From JAZKAR01 sp040389065 (lineage in GTDB: Bacteria; Pseudomonadota; Gammaproteobacteria; Burkholderiales; Casimicrobiaceae): 64,000 nt of DNA. The notes below the pieces were generated by a model. It searched no databases. It saw nothing but the letters and a program-made list of their open reading frames with translations, and was not told where the DNA came from. Position 1 is the first letter of the stretch, and each line of letters begins with the position of its first letter. Made by a program: the position numbers and the translations under genes. The DNA lies in assembly GCA_040389065.1 (NCBI GenBank), contig JAZKAR010000005.1:186001-250000 (forward strand), read 5' to 3'. Positions 28,508 through 38,280 of the stretch are shown here, piece after piece.

Positions 28508-29305
28508 TCAGAAAAATAATGCATGTAGGGCGCTTCCCGGGTTTTCTGCCCGCATAAAAGCTTCCCCCACTAAAAATCCATGAACATTCGCTGCGCGTAA
28601 GCGTTGCACATCTTCAATGGATAAAATTCCGCTCTCACTAATTAATACACGATCGCTCGGAAGTTGAGCACAAAGCTGTAGCGTTGTTTCAAGCGATACA
28701 GAAAAATCATGTAAATTACGATTATTGACCCCTAGCAATGGTGTCGTTAAAAACAATGCTTGGTTCCATTCCTCTTGATTATGCGCTTCAACGAGTACTG
28801 CCATTCCCAGTTCATGCGCAAGGCCTTCAAGATCTTGCATTTGAGAAACACTTAACACAGCCGCAATAAGCAAAATGGCATCTGCACCCATTGCCCGTGT
28901 TTCCCATACTTGGTAAGAATCGATCAAAAAATCTTTTCTTAACACTGGTAATGTACAAGCTGCTTTAGCTTCTTTTAAATACGCTGCACTGCCTTGAAAA
29001 TACTGTACATCAGTCAACACAGATAAACACGTAGCCCCTGCCTGTTCATAGCTTCTCGCAATATCAGCAGGATAAAAAGGCTCACGTAATACGCCTTTAC
29101 TAGGGCTAGCCTTTTTAATTTCTGCAATCACAGAAGGTTGCTGAGCGCGAATCTTTTGCACAATTGCTGCCTCAAATAATCGTGCTGGCTCACTATCTCT
29201 AGATTTAGATTTTAATGATGCTAACGATTCTTTTTTCTGTGCGATTTCAAGCTCTTGGTGCTTTGTATCAATAATGCGCTGCAATATGGTAGGCGTTGAA
29301 TTCAA
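28508..29305 (-). CDS. trpC: Indole-3-glycerol phosphate synthase
   Basis: The 265-residue TIM-barrel enzyme has VIAEIKKASPSKGVLRE, LPVLRKDFLIDSYQ, GVNNRNLHDFSV and ISESGI motifs. It makes indole-3-glycerol phosphate from CdRP. Translation starts at a TTG codon (29305) with AGAGGT 5 bp upstream; no ATG fits as well. It is separated from trpD by 132 bp, longer than usual within a trp operon. Confidence 0.97.
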   Translation of the reverse strand: MNSTPTILQRIIDTKHQELEIAQKKESLASLKSKSRDSEPARLFEAAIVQKIRAQQPSVIAEIKKASPSKGVLREPFYPADIARSYEQAGATCLSVLTDVQYFQGSAAYLKEAKAACTLPVLRKDFLIDSYQVWETRAMGADAILLIAAVLSVSQMQDLEGLAHELGMAVLVEAHNQEEWNQALFLTTPLLGVNNRNLHDFSVSLETTLQLCAQLPSDRVLISESGILSIEDVQRLRAANVHGFLVGEAFMRAENPGSALHALFF

Positions 29306-29437
29306 GCTATACCTCTATCTTATTTGGAAATCCACATAACGCTATTTGTCTAAAATATGGCGTCAAAACCTATATTAGCTACATGCGTCTTAAGCCGCTA
29401 TAAATCTTCTATAACTCCGCTGATGTAGATTCTATGT

Positions 29438-30460
29438 TTATCTAAATTGAACTAAAGCTTCTAGTTTTTTTTGGGCTGCTCCATTAGCGAGTACAGCTCT
29501 TGCTCTATCAATACCCTCAACAAAAGAAGCCGCGATTCCGCACACATACAAGGCGGCTCCTGCATTCAGCAATACAATATCACGCTTAGCGCCTGGGGTA
29601 TCTGATAAAACCTCTAAAATACTGTTTTTTGCCTCATCTAATGTGGCTACTTTGAGAGCTTCAATAGGAGATGATTTTAAGCCAAACTTTTCCGGAGCTA
29701 CCAGTTTTTCAGTATAGTTGCCTTTTGAAATCTCTCCAACCAATGTGGGCGCACTGATACTGAGTTCATCTAACCCATCGGTACCAGACACCACAAGCGC
29801 TCGCTTAGACCCTAAACGATCTAAAACACGTACCAAAGGCTCTACTAACGCCCCCGAAAATACTCCCAACAACTGATGCGGCGCCCCTGCTGGATTTGTT
29901 AAAGGGCCTAGTACATTAAAAATGGTTCGCGTACCTAATTCCTTACGAATCGCAGCAACATGCTTCATGGCTGGATGATGATGTTGCGCAAACATAAAGC
30001 CTATTCCTAAGGTATCAATTGCCACACCGATACGTTCAGAGGATAAATTAAGAGGTACACCCAATGCTTCTAGAACATCTGCACTACCACAACAGCTGCT
30101 GACAGAACGGCCTCCATGTTTAGCTACGCGTCCACCTGCTGCCGCTACTACAAAAGCAACAGTAGTAGAAACATTGAATGTATTTTTTGCATCGCCGCCT
30201 GTTCCGCAGGTATCAATAAGATGTTGCCTTGAACTCACAGGTACTTGCATTGCAAACGATCGCATAACTTCAGCTGCAACCGTTAACTCAGTAATGGATT
30301 CGCGCTTTACCCTTAACCCTAATAAAAAAGCACCTATTTGAGCAGGCTGCCACTCACCCTGCATAATTTGCTGCATCGCTGTTCTTATTTGGTCAGCATT
30401 TAAGTCTATACGATCACTTAACTGCTGAAGAATTTCAGCCACAAAACCTTTAGAACTCAT
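29438..30460 (-). CDS. trpD: Anthranilate phosphoribosyltransferase
   Basis: The 340-residue product has the phosphoribosyl-diphosphate motif DTCGTGGDAKNTFNVST, KHGGRSVSS and the NVLGPLTNPA signature. It transfers phosphoribose to anthranilate. The ATG at 30460 has AAGGT about 8 bp upstream and overlaps the trpG end by 11 bp; GTG 30469 is an alternative start. Confidence 0.97.
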   Translation of the reverse strand: MSSKGFVAEILQQLSDRIDLNADQIRTAMQQIMQGEWQPAQIGAFLLGLRVKRESITELTVAAEVMRSFAMQVPVSSRQHLIDTCGTGGDAKNTFNVSTTVAFVVAAAGGRVAKHGGRSVSSCCGSADVLEALGVPLNLSSERIGVAIDTLGIGFMFAQHHHPAMKHVAAIRKELGTRTIFNVLGPLTNPAGAPHQLLGVFSGALVEPLVRVLDRLGSKRALVVSGTDGLDELSISAPTLVGEISKGNYTEKLVAPEKFGLKSSPIEALKVATLDEAKNSILEVLSDTPGAKRDIVLLNAGAALYVCGIAASFVEGIDRARAVLANGAAQKKLEALVQFR

Positions 30461-31028
30461 TGGCACCAACCTTCAAAAAATTTGCCAACATAGCATGCCC
30501 GTGCTCGGTAAGAATTGCCTCAGGGTGAAATTGTACACCTTCGACGGCTAAGCTTTTATGACGCACACCCATGATTTCTCCATCATCTGTTGAGGCGGTT
30601 ATTTCCAAACAATCAGGCAAGGTTTCACGTTCAATGACTAACGAATGATAGCGCGTGGCTTGAAAAGGATTCGGTAGCCCATTAAATACGCCTTGGTTAT
30701 GATGAGAAACAGCTGACACTTTGCCATGCATCACTGTTTTTGCTCGAATAACTTTCCCCCCAAATGCTTGCCCAATACTTTGATGCCCTAAACAAACACC
30801 TAAAATAGGAATACGCCCTGAAAAATGCTTAATAGTAGCAACTGAAATTCCGGCCTCGTTAGGGCTACACGGCCCAGGCGAAATCACGATACGATCAGGC
30901 TTCATTGTCTCAATCTCATCCAACGTAATTTCATCGTTTCGATATACGACGACGTGCTCTTTCAAATCACCAAAATACTGCACAAGGTTATAGGTGAAAG
31001 AATCATAATTATCAATCATTAACAGCAT
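30450..31028 (-). CDS. trpG: Anthranilate synthase glutamine amidotransferase component
   Basis: The 192-residue class I amidotransferase has nucleophile C79 in GVCLGHQS and H168/E170 in QFHPEAIL. It supplies ammonia to TrpE (or PabB; the subunit is often shared). GAGGAG precedes the start. trpE, usually immediately upstream in this class, is missing; a repeat element and the polyene cluster lie there instead. Confidence 0.95.
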   Translation of the reverse strand: MLLMIDNYDSFTYNLVQYFGDLKEHVVVYRNDEITLDEIETMKPDRIVISPGPCSPNEAGISVATIKHFSGRIPILGVCLGHQSIGQAFGGKVIRAKTVMHGKVSAVSHHNQGVFNGLPNPFQATRYHSLVIERETLPDCLEITASTDDGEIMGVRHKSLAVEGVQFHPEAILTEHGHAMLANFLKVGANEF

Positions 31029-31089
31029 AGCAAACTCCTCAATGGCTGGTTTTCAGCTATTTTTCCAGCCTTGCCCAACTTTTCATCTT

Positions 31090-31192
31090 TAGAAGTTACG
31101 CAGTTGGCTCTCTCTGCGTTATGCCAACTTGCCGTACTACGTGTACTGCCTGCGTTGCCATGCCTTGATATAGCTCAACTGCGTAACTTCTA
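31090..31192 (-). repeat. MITE-like element, copy 4
   Basis: Reverse-oriented core with both termini intact (TAGAAGTTACGCAG and CTGCGTAACTTCTA). Flanking 5-mers are ATCTT and ATCTA (4 of 5). It sits in the 290-bp gap between trpG and the first ketosynthase gene. Confidence 0.8.
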
Positions 31193-31318
31193 ATCTATTA
31201 TTAAGACTTATACAAAACTATTCTCGCAGACTTGGGCAGTACATTTAGCGCTATTTACTCAACACATTATTTGCTTGTTGAAGAGGCACTAGTACAATTT
31301 TGTATACACATTCTTATA

Positions 31319-32533
31319 TTACAGCTTTTTTGTAGAATAAATTAACGAAGCATTCGTTCCACCAAAACCTAAGCTATTACATAAGGTGCTAGCCACAGGA
31401 AAATCTATACATTGTGTTACTAATGGCAGCCCTTCTAATCCACTATCTTGAATTTCAATATTAGCAGAAGGTGCAATAAACCCTTCTTTTATCATTAGTA
31501 AACAAAAAATAGATTCCAATGCTCCTGAAGCGCCAATAGCATGACCTGTTAGTGCTTTTGTTGAAGAAAACGAAGGTACTTCTTGTCCAAAAATTTGTTT
31601 GATCGCCTCCACTTCAACCATATCGCCTTGCTGAGTACCCGTGGCATGTGTATTTATATAGTCTATAGCAAGATTTGCCTCATTCATGGCTAAACACATT
31701 GCACGGTAAGCACCAGGAGCAGATGGATACACCATTCCATCGCCATCACTAGCAGCACCATATCCTACAACTTCTGCATATATAGAAGCCTTACGTGCTA
31801 ATGCATGCTCTAGCTCTTCTAGTACTAAAACTCCCGCACCGCCTGCAATAACAAAACCATCGCGGTAGTGATCATAGGGCTTAGAAGCTTTTGAAGGATT
31901 CGTATTGCCAGCAACTGATAATGCTCCCATGGCATCAAAAAGCATGGCTGAATGCCAACTTACTTCTTCAGCACCACCTGCCAACATTATATCTTGCTTA
32001 CCCCATTGAATAAGTTCTGCTGCGTGGCCAATACAATGGGCAGAGGTAGCACACGCTGAGGTTAAACCATAACTAATACCTTGAATACCCAAGGCTGTTG
32101 CAAGATTTGCAGATACTGAACTTCCCATCACTCGGGGTACTGCATAAGGCAAGACTTTATTAAGCCCTTGATGATTTAAAACATTTTGCATCGCCATTAA
32201 TTGTTCAACAGATCCGCACCCTGACCCTACAATTAATCCAGTACGTGGGTGCGATATCTTGCAGTCAGTTAATGCTGCATCTTCTAAGGCATGCTGAACC
32301 GCATGCCACGCATATAATGCAGCATTCGCCATGAAACGCTTTATTTTACGGGGCGGCTCAATCAGCCCATTAAGATCAGGTATACCTGCCACATGGCTAG
32401 ACATACCAATTTCTGCAAAATCTGGCTGATACTTGATATAACTTTGTCCAGACTTTAGAGCACGAGAAACGCTTAATGGTTCGCAACCTATTGGGCTTAT
32501 TACACCTACCCCTGTAACTACAACGCGACGCAT
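31319..32533 (-). CDS. Beta-ketoacyl-ACP synthase of the aryl polyene cluster (3'-most)
   Basis: The 404-residue FabB/F-type ketosynthase has the complete C161-H296-H331 triad (SACATS, NTHATGT, LTGHAIGASGA). In aryl polyene systems several ketosynthases share initiation and elongation; this is the last gene of the operon, a place where an extra KS commonly occurs. It condenses malonyl-ACP with the growing polyene chain, but its exact step cannot be assigned here. Confidence 0.93.
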   Translation of the reverse strand: MRRVVVTGVGVISPIGCEPLSVSRALKSGQSYIKYQPDFAEIGMSSHVAGIPDLNGLIEPPRKIKRFMANAALYAWHAVQHALEDAALTDCKISHPRTGLIVGSGCGSVEQLMAMQNVLNHQGLNKVLPYAVPRVMGSSVSANLATALGIQGISYGLTSACATSAHCIGHAAELIQWGKQDIMLAGGAEEVSWHSAMLFDAMGALSVAGNTNPSKASKPYDHYRDGFVIAGGAGVLVLEELEHALARKASIYAEVVGYGAASDGDGMVYPSAPGAYRAMCLAMNEANLAIDYINTHATGTQQGDMVEVEAIKQIFGQEVPSFSSTKALTGHAIGASGALESIFCLLMIKEGFIAPSANIEIQDSGLEGLPLVTQCIDFPVASTLCNSLGFGGTNASLIYSTKKL

Positions 32534-32590
32534 TTATCTTACTAAAGCGCTTGTATACAACAATATTTCATTTAATTAATATCCTAATTT

Positions 32591-33043
32591 TCACTTCTCA
32601 TTAACTTTAACAAAATCCCCTTTTAAGGTTACGCTACTCATCAAAAATCCCGAACGACATTCAAACTCATTTTCGCTTGAAAATTCTTCATCTTTATTAT
32701 TACTAACTATATTAACTACAGCATTTGCACCTACTTTCTTTGCATATTTTTCAAGCGAAATAAGTGCAGATAAAAAAGCTTTATTACATGACGCACTATC
32801 ATCCTTAGCAAAACTATTAGATTTGCGTGTAGTGCTATTTGTATTAATCTTTTTTATTACATTAGGATAAACCTGCTTACCGAAAAAAAACTTTACATCG
32901 CCTTGAAGCTTTTCTTTCGTATCAGCAATAGCCATAGCGGGGGTTATTAAAAAGGTTTGTTTCTTATCAGCAGCATGGGCATTTGAAACCAAATTTATAA
33001 AAATACCTATATACATTATTTTTGCCAAAAACTTAATTTTCAT
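32591..33043 (-). CDS. Small secreted protein, RcsF/YbjQ-like fold suspected
   Basis: The 150-residue product has a signal peptide (about residues 1-24, cleavage after AHA). The C-terminal half, SLEKYAKKVGANAVVNIVSN followed by an FECRSGF motif, resembles the pattern of RcsF- and YbjQ-like domains, where a GANAVV segment precedes a Cys-containing strand. Similar small proteins are often labelled excinuclease ATPase subunit in databases, which I think is misleading. Two Cys residues (CNKAF and FECRS) could form a disulfide. Its role in the polyene cluster is unknown. Confidence 0.65.
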   Translation of the reverse strand: MKIKFLAKIMYIGIFINLVSNAHAADKKQTFLITPAMAIADTKEKLQGDVKFFFGKQVYPNVIKKINTNSTTRKSNSFAKDDSASCNKAFLSALISLEKYAKKVGANAVVNIVSNNKDEEFSSENEFECRSGFLMSSVTLKGDFVKVNEK

Positions 33044-33066
33044 AAATAACCTTTTTATAAAATTAA

Positions 33067-34299
33067 CTAACTACAAACTTCTTCCAGAGCCGCCAATCTG
33101 CGCTGTGGCTCTTGCACATAGGGATTTGTTTCATCCCACGCATACCCTGCCAAAATAGAACAAATCATTTGGCGTACTTTTACATTCTGCTCTTCATGAA
33201 AAACAACGCGTTGAAAACCACCTGCGTACCATGATTCGACAAAGGTTCTAAACGTATCAATTCCCTTTCTCAAGGGTTTGGCATATTCGCTTTCCCAATT
33301 TACGTGTTCACCGGCAAACTGCCGATTTAACGCAGCCACCGCTAGGCTTGCAGATTTAACAGCAATCGTAACGCCGGATGAAAATATAGGATCTAAAAAC
33401 TCGCCTGCATTGCCCAATAACGCATAGTTTTTACCCCATAAAGATTTAACATTAGCGGCATACCCTTTTATTTGCCGGGCTGGTGTATCCCACTTTGCAT
33501 GTGCTAAAAGTGCGCTTAACGTAGAATCAGCCGCTATCCAAGCTTGTAATTGTTCAGTGTAGTCTCCGGGATAGCGCTGTAACTTCTCAGTAGAGGCTAC
33601 AACACCCAATGAACAGCGCCCATTTGCAAAAGGAATTAGCCAATACCAGATATCATGTTCTTCAGAATGTACCGTAATTCGAATTTTATTGCGGTCAAAG
33701 CCTGAAGCAAGAGAAATACCATCTTCAATATGGGTAAATACCGCCCCCCTAACAGGGAAGTCTGAGGGCGTTTCCAAATCTAATAAACGCGGTAAAACTC
33801 GTCCGAAACCACTCGCATCTAATATAAAATTAGCTTGTATAGAATAGTGCTGGCCCTTCGTATCTTTAACTTCTATCACCGGGCGCTCTTTATCTACATC
33901 AACCTTAAGCACTTGGTGTTGATAGCGAATTTTCGCACCAAATCGCTCAGCTTCTTTTGCCAACACGTGATCAAAATGAGCACGCTGCACTTGGTAGGTT
34001 GTACCCCACCCTTTTGAGTATTTATCACGAAAATCAAAATCAGTATAACGATTACCGCATGCAAATGCGGCACCTTCTTTAAATTGAAACCCTGCCTCAA
34101 CAACCGCTTGCAACATTCCAGCTTCTTCAAGGTATTGCATACTTTGAGGCAATAAACTCTCACCAATACTGAATCTGGGAAACTGCTCTTTTTCTACGAT
34201 CAGAACTTCGCGCCCTTGTTGCCGTAATAAACTAGCTGCAACTGAACCTGCGGGGCCTGCGCCAATAATAAGAACATCACACTGCTCTACTTCACTCAT
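33067..34299 (-). CDS. FAD-dependent oxidoreductase (halogenase/geranylgeranyl reductase-like)
   Basis: The 410-residue product has an N-terminal FAD-binding Rossmann motif GAGPAGSVAASLL, the conserved GESLLPQSM segment of the tryptophan-halogenase-like superfamily, and the GNAGEFLDPIFSSGV motif near residue 300. The halogenase WxWxIP motif is not seen, so a true halogenase is unlikely. Such flavoproteins are found in many aryl polyene and dialkylresorcinol clusters with unassigned redox roles. AGGATT precedes the start. Confidence 0.88.
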   Translation of the reverse strand: MSEVEQCDVLIIGAGPAGSVAASLLRQQGREVLIVEKEQFPRFSIGESLLPQSMQYLEEAGMLQAVVEAGFQFKEGAAFACGNRYTDFDFRDKYSKGWGTTYQVQRAHFDHVLAKEAERFGAKIRYQHQVLKVDVDKERPVIEVKDTKGQHYSIQANFILDASGFGRVLPRLLDLETPSDFPVRGAVFTHIEDGISLASGFDRNKIRITVHSEEHDIWYWLIPFANGRCSLGVVASTEKLQRYPGDYTEQLQAWIAADSTLSALLAHAKWDTPARQIKGYAANVKSLWGKNYALLGNAGEFLDPIFSSGVTIAVKSASLAVAALNRQFAGEHVNWESEYAKPLRKGIDTFRTFVESWYAGGFQRVVFHEEQNVKVRQMICSILAGYAWDETNPYVQEPQRRLAALEEVCS

Positions 34300-34458
34300 G
34301 AATTAATCCTGAACGTTATATTCATTATTTCTTATGCTTACTATAAAAAAACAAAAAATTAAATACATCTAAAAAAAAGAATACTTATTATCACTCAAAC
34401 GCATTTTAAATAATTTTTAGAACTTACTCCAATGATCGCGTGCACAACAGACTAGCGT

Positions 34459-35682
34459 TTAAAACTTGCCAAAAATTAATGAGGTATTGATTCCTCCAAA
34501 AGCAAAATTATTTGACATCACTGTCTGTATATCTAGAAATCTTCCTTCATGCATAAGATAATCAAGCTGGCCACAAGACTCATCGATTTGAGTAAGATTA
34601 ATAGTGGGTGCAAACCATTTCGCATGCATCATTTGTATGGTTAACCATGCCTCTAAAGAACCACATGCGCCTAGTGTGTGCCCAAAATAGCTCTTTAAAG
34701 AACTAATGGGTACGTATCCTAATACCTGCTCTGTTGCCTGGCTTTCTGCAATATCGCCTCTATCTGTCGCTGTACCATGAGCGCTTACATATTGAATGGC
34801 TGAAGCAGGAAGGTTCGCATCAGCTAACGCTAAACGAATAGCTGCTGCCATCGTTGCGGTTTCAGGCTGCGTTACATGCGCCCCATCAGTATTCGTGCCG
34901 AATCCTAATACTTCGGCATAAATAGGAGCGCCTCTTTCCTGAGCATGCGCTAACTCCTCTAAGATTAATGTACAACCGCCCTCGCCTACGACCAAGCCAT
35001 CGCGAGCAATATCAAAAGGGCGAGGAGAAAACTCCGGCGACGCATTAAATTGGCTGGTAGCATACAAGGTGTCAAACACAGCTGCACCTGCTGCTGAAAG
35101 CTCTTCAGCTCCTCCCGCAATCATAATATCAGCCTTGCCATATTGAATGGCCTCATAGGCATAACCTATTGCCTGGCTACTTGAGGTACACGCGCTGGAG
35201 CTAGGAATCACTCTGCCCGTTAGCTTAAAATAAAGCCCTATATTCACTGCCGTGGTATGGCTCATCATTTGAATATAAGAAGTTGACGTTACACCTGCCA
35301 TTGAGCCTGTAGAGATCATTTCACCGAATTGACGCACTGGCTCAACGCTACCCGATGAAGAGCCGTATGCAACGCCAACTCGGCCTTCTTGTAAAATGGG
35401 GTCATTAAGCAGCCCGGCATGCTCTAGCGCCCTCTCAGTGGCGCGAACAGCCATTTGGGCAACGCGCCCCATACAACGTCTAATAGATCTAGGATAATAA
35501 GTAGGCAAAATAAAATCGGTAACAGGTGCGCCTAAGCGGGTATTTAAATCTTTAAAATGCGCCCATTCATCCATATAGCGAACACCATTGCGATAGCGTT
35601 GCAATGCAGTAAAAATCGTTTCCCAGTCGCTTCCTAAACAGGTGATACCTGCCATTCCCGTTACCACTACACGCCTTACCAT
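34459..35682 (-). CDS. Beta-ketoacyl-ACP synthase of the aryl polyene cluster (second)
   Basis: The 407-residue ketosynthase has triad C165-H302-H335 (SACTSSS, SAHGTAT, YFGHTLGACG). It lies directly downstream of the ketoreductase gene, the place of the ApeR-type ketosynthase in characterised clusters, which is an assignment by position only. A MITE-like element separates it from the ketoreductase gene by about 157 bp. Confidence 0.93.
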   Translation of the reverse strand: MVRRVVVTGMAGITCLGSDWETIFTALQRYRNGVRYMDEWAHFKDLNTRLGAPVTDFILPTYYPRSIRRCMGRVAQMAVRATERALEHAGLLNDPILQEGRVGVAYGSSSGSVEPVRQFGEMISTGSMAGVTSTSYIQMMSHTTAVNIGLYFKLTGRVIPSSSACTSSSQAIGYAYEAIQYGKADIMIAGGAEELSAAGAAVFDTLYATSQFNASPEFSPRPFDIARDGLVVGEGGCTLILEELAHAQERGAPIYAEVLGFGTNTDGAHVTQPETATMAAAIRLALADANLPASAIQYVSAHGTATDRGDIAESQATEQVLGYVPISSLKSYFGHTLGACGSLEAWLTIQMMHAKWFAPTINLTQIDESCGQLDYLMHEGRFLDIQTVMSNNFAFGGINTSLIFGKF

Positions 35683-35734
35683 GCTAAATCCAATAGGCTA
35701 AGTTCAATAGTATTTTTATTAATCTTAAAATCAT

Positions 35735-35838
35735 TAGAAGTGCCGCAATTAAGTTCACTCAAGACATCGCAATGCAAACAGCACACGGAGTACGGCAAGT
35801 TACCAACACATTGAGAGAACCCTATTGCATAACTTGTA
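35735..35838 (+). repeat. MITE-like element, copy 5
   Basis: Degenerate termini (TAGAAGTGCCGCAA and TTGCATAACTTGTA) flanked by a perfect 5-bp duplication ATCAT (35730-35734 and 35839-35843). The right-hand duplication contains the stop codon of the ketoreductase gene. Confidence 0.75.
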
Positions 35839-35839
35839 A

Positions 35840-36607
35840 TCATATAATACCGCCATTAATCCCAATAACTTGGCGAGTGATATACGCGGCATCTTCCGAC
35901 ATTAGAAACGCAACAACCGAAGCTACTTCGTGAGCTTTTCCCACGCGCCCCATCGGCACCAATTTCAACGCTTCATCAAGCTGAAGCTCTTGAATCATAT
36001 CGGTCTCTATTAACCCTGGCGCTACACAGTTAACTGTAATTTTACGACTAGCAAGCTCTACTGCCAGTGCTTTGGTTGCGCCAATTAGACCAGCCTTAGC
36101 AGCACTATAATTTACCTGGCCTCGATTGCCCATAACACCTGATACTGAAGAAAGCGTAATAATTCTTCCCCCCTGGCGCTGACGCACCAAGGGCATAACC
36201 AAGGGATGAACGATGTTATAAAATCCGCCAAGCGCAGTATTAATAACGATATCCCAATCTTCACCCTCAATCGCCGGAAAAGCATTATCTCGAGTCACCC
36301 CTGCATTGCAAACGATTCCCCAATAAGCACCAAAACGCTCTACTTGCTCAGTTAAAACTAGTTGCGCACGCTCGCGATCATTCACATCAAATTGAATGCA
36401 TTGCGCATCGCCACCTGATGCCTGAATGGTATCGACTACTTTGTCAGCTTCAGTACGCTGATTGCGGCAATGAATGGTTACACTAAAACCTTCACTAGCC
36501 AAACGCAATGCAATAGCTTTACCGATGCCTCTACTTGAACCGGTAACTAAAACACGCTTTTGTTTTGGAGACTCTGACACCTCACTTACTCCCTTAATTG
36601 CCTTCAA
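35840..36607 (-). CDS. 3-ketoacyl-ACP reductase (FabG-like) of the polyene cluster
   Basis: The 255-residue short-chain dehydrogenase has the NADPH motif TGSSRGIG, NAG, the catalytic Ser in TLSSVSG and YSAAK, and ends in the FabG-type C-terminal region. It reduces the beta-ketoacyl-ACP after each condensation. It starts 6 bp after the dehydratase gene. Its TGA stop lies in the target duplication of a repeat element. Confidence 0.95.
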   Translation of the reverse strand: MKAIKGVSEVSESPKQKRVLVTGSSRGIGKAIALRLASEGFSVTIHCRNQRTEADKVVDTIQASGGDAQCIQFDVNDRERAQLVLTEQVERFGAYWGIVCNAGVTRDNAFPAIEGEDWDIVINTALGGFYNIVHPLVMPLVRQRQGGRIITLSSVSGVMGNRGQVNYSAAKAGLIGATKALAVELASRKITVNCVAPGLIETDMIQELQLDEALKLVPMGRVGKAHEVASVVAFLMSEDAAYITRQVIGINGGII

Positions 36608-36613
36608 TAACCT

Positions 36614-37084
36614 TTAATCATCCTTTTTACGCTGCTGTAAAAAAATCTCAAAATTTTCTGGCTCAAATACATTGATTGCAGCATTCACTAAACATTTGTC
36701 ATATTGAAAAATCTGGCAGTGAAAAGAACCCATTCCACTCTCATCTTGATAAATCGGAGCTGCTTTTATGATGAGAGGCACACCCACAGCAAACGCCGCT
36801 TGCGCTGGCACATATGAGCGGGTTCCTAATAATACACCTCGTTTTACAGGCAATCCATGTACCTTTGAAGTAAGCCCTACCCAAGCAGCAACCGCTTGTG
36901 CCATTAATTCAATACCTATCCATGCGGGCATTTCATCTGCCTGATTGCTATACCAAGCATTCTGCTTAGGTTTAGCACTTAGCGTGATAGTAGTTTCATC
37001 ATAAGACTCTATCGAATCGACTAATAACATAGCTCCGCGATGCGGCAGCACATCTTCAATAGAGGGAAATTTTTCACTAACCAT
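36614..37084 (-). CDS. Hotdog-fold 3-hydroxyacyl-ACP dehydratase (ApeP-like)
   Basis: The 156-residue product has a hotdog-fold N-terminus VLPHRGAMLLVDSIESYDE, where the His of PHRG is the usual catalytic residue, and a central helix IGIELMAQAVAAWVG. In characterised aryl polyene systems this type works with a second dehydratase to form the double bonds. Its start overlaps the upstream ketosynthase stop by 8 bp. Confidence 0.9.
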   Translation of the reverse strand: MVSEKFPSIEDVLPHRGAMLLVDSIESYDETTITLSAKPKQNAWYSNQADEMPAWIGIELMAQAVAAWVGLTSKVHGLPVKRGVLLGTRSYVPAQAAFAVGVPLIIKAAPIYQDESGMGSFHCQIFQYDKCLVNAAINVFEPENFEIFLQQRKKDD

Positions 37085-38261
37085 CTACAACCTCGACCAG
37101 CAAAGAAACATTATTGCCGCCAAATGCAAACGAATTACTAAGCGCAGCGCGTTTGTTATCTGGCAAGCACTCTCCTCGCTTTACTAGGCGTATAGGCGGC
37201 AAAGCTGGATCATAAACATTATCCCAATAATGAGGAGGCAATAACACTCGATCTTTTTGTTGAAACATTAACCATAAAAAGGCCAATTCAGTTGCCCCTG
37301 CAGCACCCAGCGTATGCCCAACTAAAGGCTTAGTAGAGCTTACCAATGTATTTAAACCAAAAATACGGGCTACTGCCTTGCTTTCCATTTCATCATTTTT
37401 GATTGTTGCTGTTCCATGCAAATTAATGTAACCCACTTGCTCAGCAGAACAATTAGCCATTTTCAATGCACCACGCATTGCTGCTTCGGCACCATAACCA
37501 TCGGGATCAGGGGAAGAAATATGATAGGCATCACTTGATTCTCCATAACCTGAAAATTTAATATTCGATGGCTCTCGGCTTACTAAAAATAAGGCAGCTC
37601 CTTCCCCGATATTAATTCCTCGACGATTTAAACTCATGGGTAAACAGGTAAAAGGGCTAATAGACTCTAATGACTGAAACCCATTTAGCGTGAGCCGGCA
37701 TAAAGAATCAACACCTCCTGCAATCACCACATCACACACATCGGTGCTTATTAAGCGGTGAGCAGCTATCATAGCTTTTGCGCTTGAGGTACAAGCAGTA
37801 GAAATTGTATACGCTATTCCACTTAAATTAAGATACTCTGCTAAAAAATTAGCTGGATTCCCCATTTCTTGACGAGCATAATGATAATCATTGATTAATG
37901 TGCCTTCATGTATCTGTTCATGAATAGCTTGCTCTGTTTCATCAATGCCTGATGTGCTCGTGCCTAAAACAATTCCTATTTTTTTTGACCCATAACGCAG
38001 CACCATCTCATTAAAAAGCGGGCGTATTTGCTCAAAAGCGGCTAAGAGCAGCTGATTATTACGACTTTTGTAACATGTCATCTCAGGAGGAATAGATGGC
38101 AAAATCGTAGTCACTCGCCCTACTAGCGCATTGCCCTCCAACAGCAAACCTGTCTCGTTCAACATGTTATCGATAGATTCAGCTATCAATCCTTCGAACA
38201 CTTTTGTTTGCGTTGCACCTAGTGCATTAATAATTCCCAGGGCATTTAAAAAAACACTCAC
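37077..38261 (-). CDS. Beta-ketoacyl-ACP synthase of the aryl polyene cluster (ApeO-like)
   Basis: With GTG 38261 as the start, the product is 394 residues beginning MSVFLNALGIINALG, the expected N-terminus for this family, with AGAGAG upstream. The longer frame from ATG 38297 begins inside a repeat element and is unlikely. The triad is C157-H282-H316 (STACTSS, NLHGTAT, LVGHTLGAAGA). By position (KS-dehydratase-ketoreductase) this is the elongating ketosynthase expected to pair with the chain-length factor. Confidence 0.92.
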   Translation of the reverse strand: MSVFLNALGIINALGATQTKVFEGLIAESIDNMLNETGLLLEGNALVGRVTTILPSIPPEMTCYKSRNNQLLLAAFEQIRPLFNEMVLRYGSKKIGIVLGTSTSGIDETEQAIHEQIHEGTLINDYHYARQEMGNPANFLAEYLNLSGIAYTISTACTSSAKAMIAAHRLISTDVCDVVIAGGVDSLCRLTLNGFQSLESISPFTCLPMSLNRRGINIGEGAALFLVSREPSNIKFSGYGESSDAYHISSPDPDGYGAEAAMRGALKMANCSAEQVGYINLHGTATIKNDEMESKAVARIFGLNTLVSSTKPLVGHTLGAAGATELAFLWLMFQQKDRVLLPPHYWDNVYDPALPPIRLVKRGECLPDNKRAALSNSFAFGGNNVSLLVEVVDG

Positions 38262-38280
38262 ATACACTCTCTTTAATTCA

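Noticed and set aside
33067..34299. Flavin-dependent halogenase
   Set aside because: The overall fold resembles tryptophan halogenases, but I do not see the WxWxIP motif.
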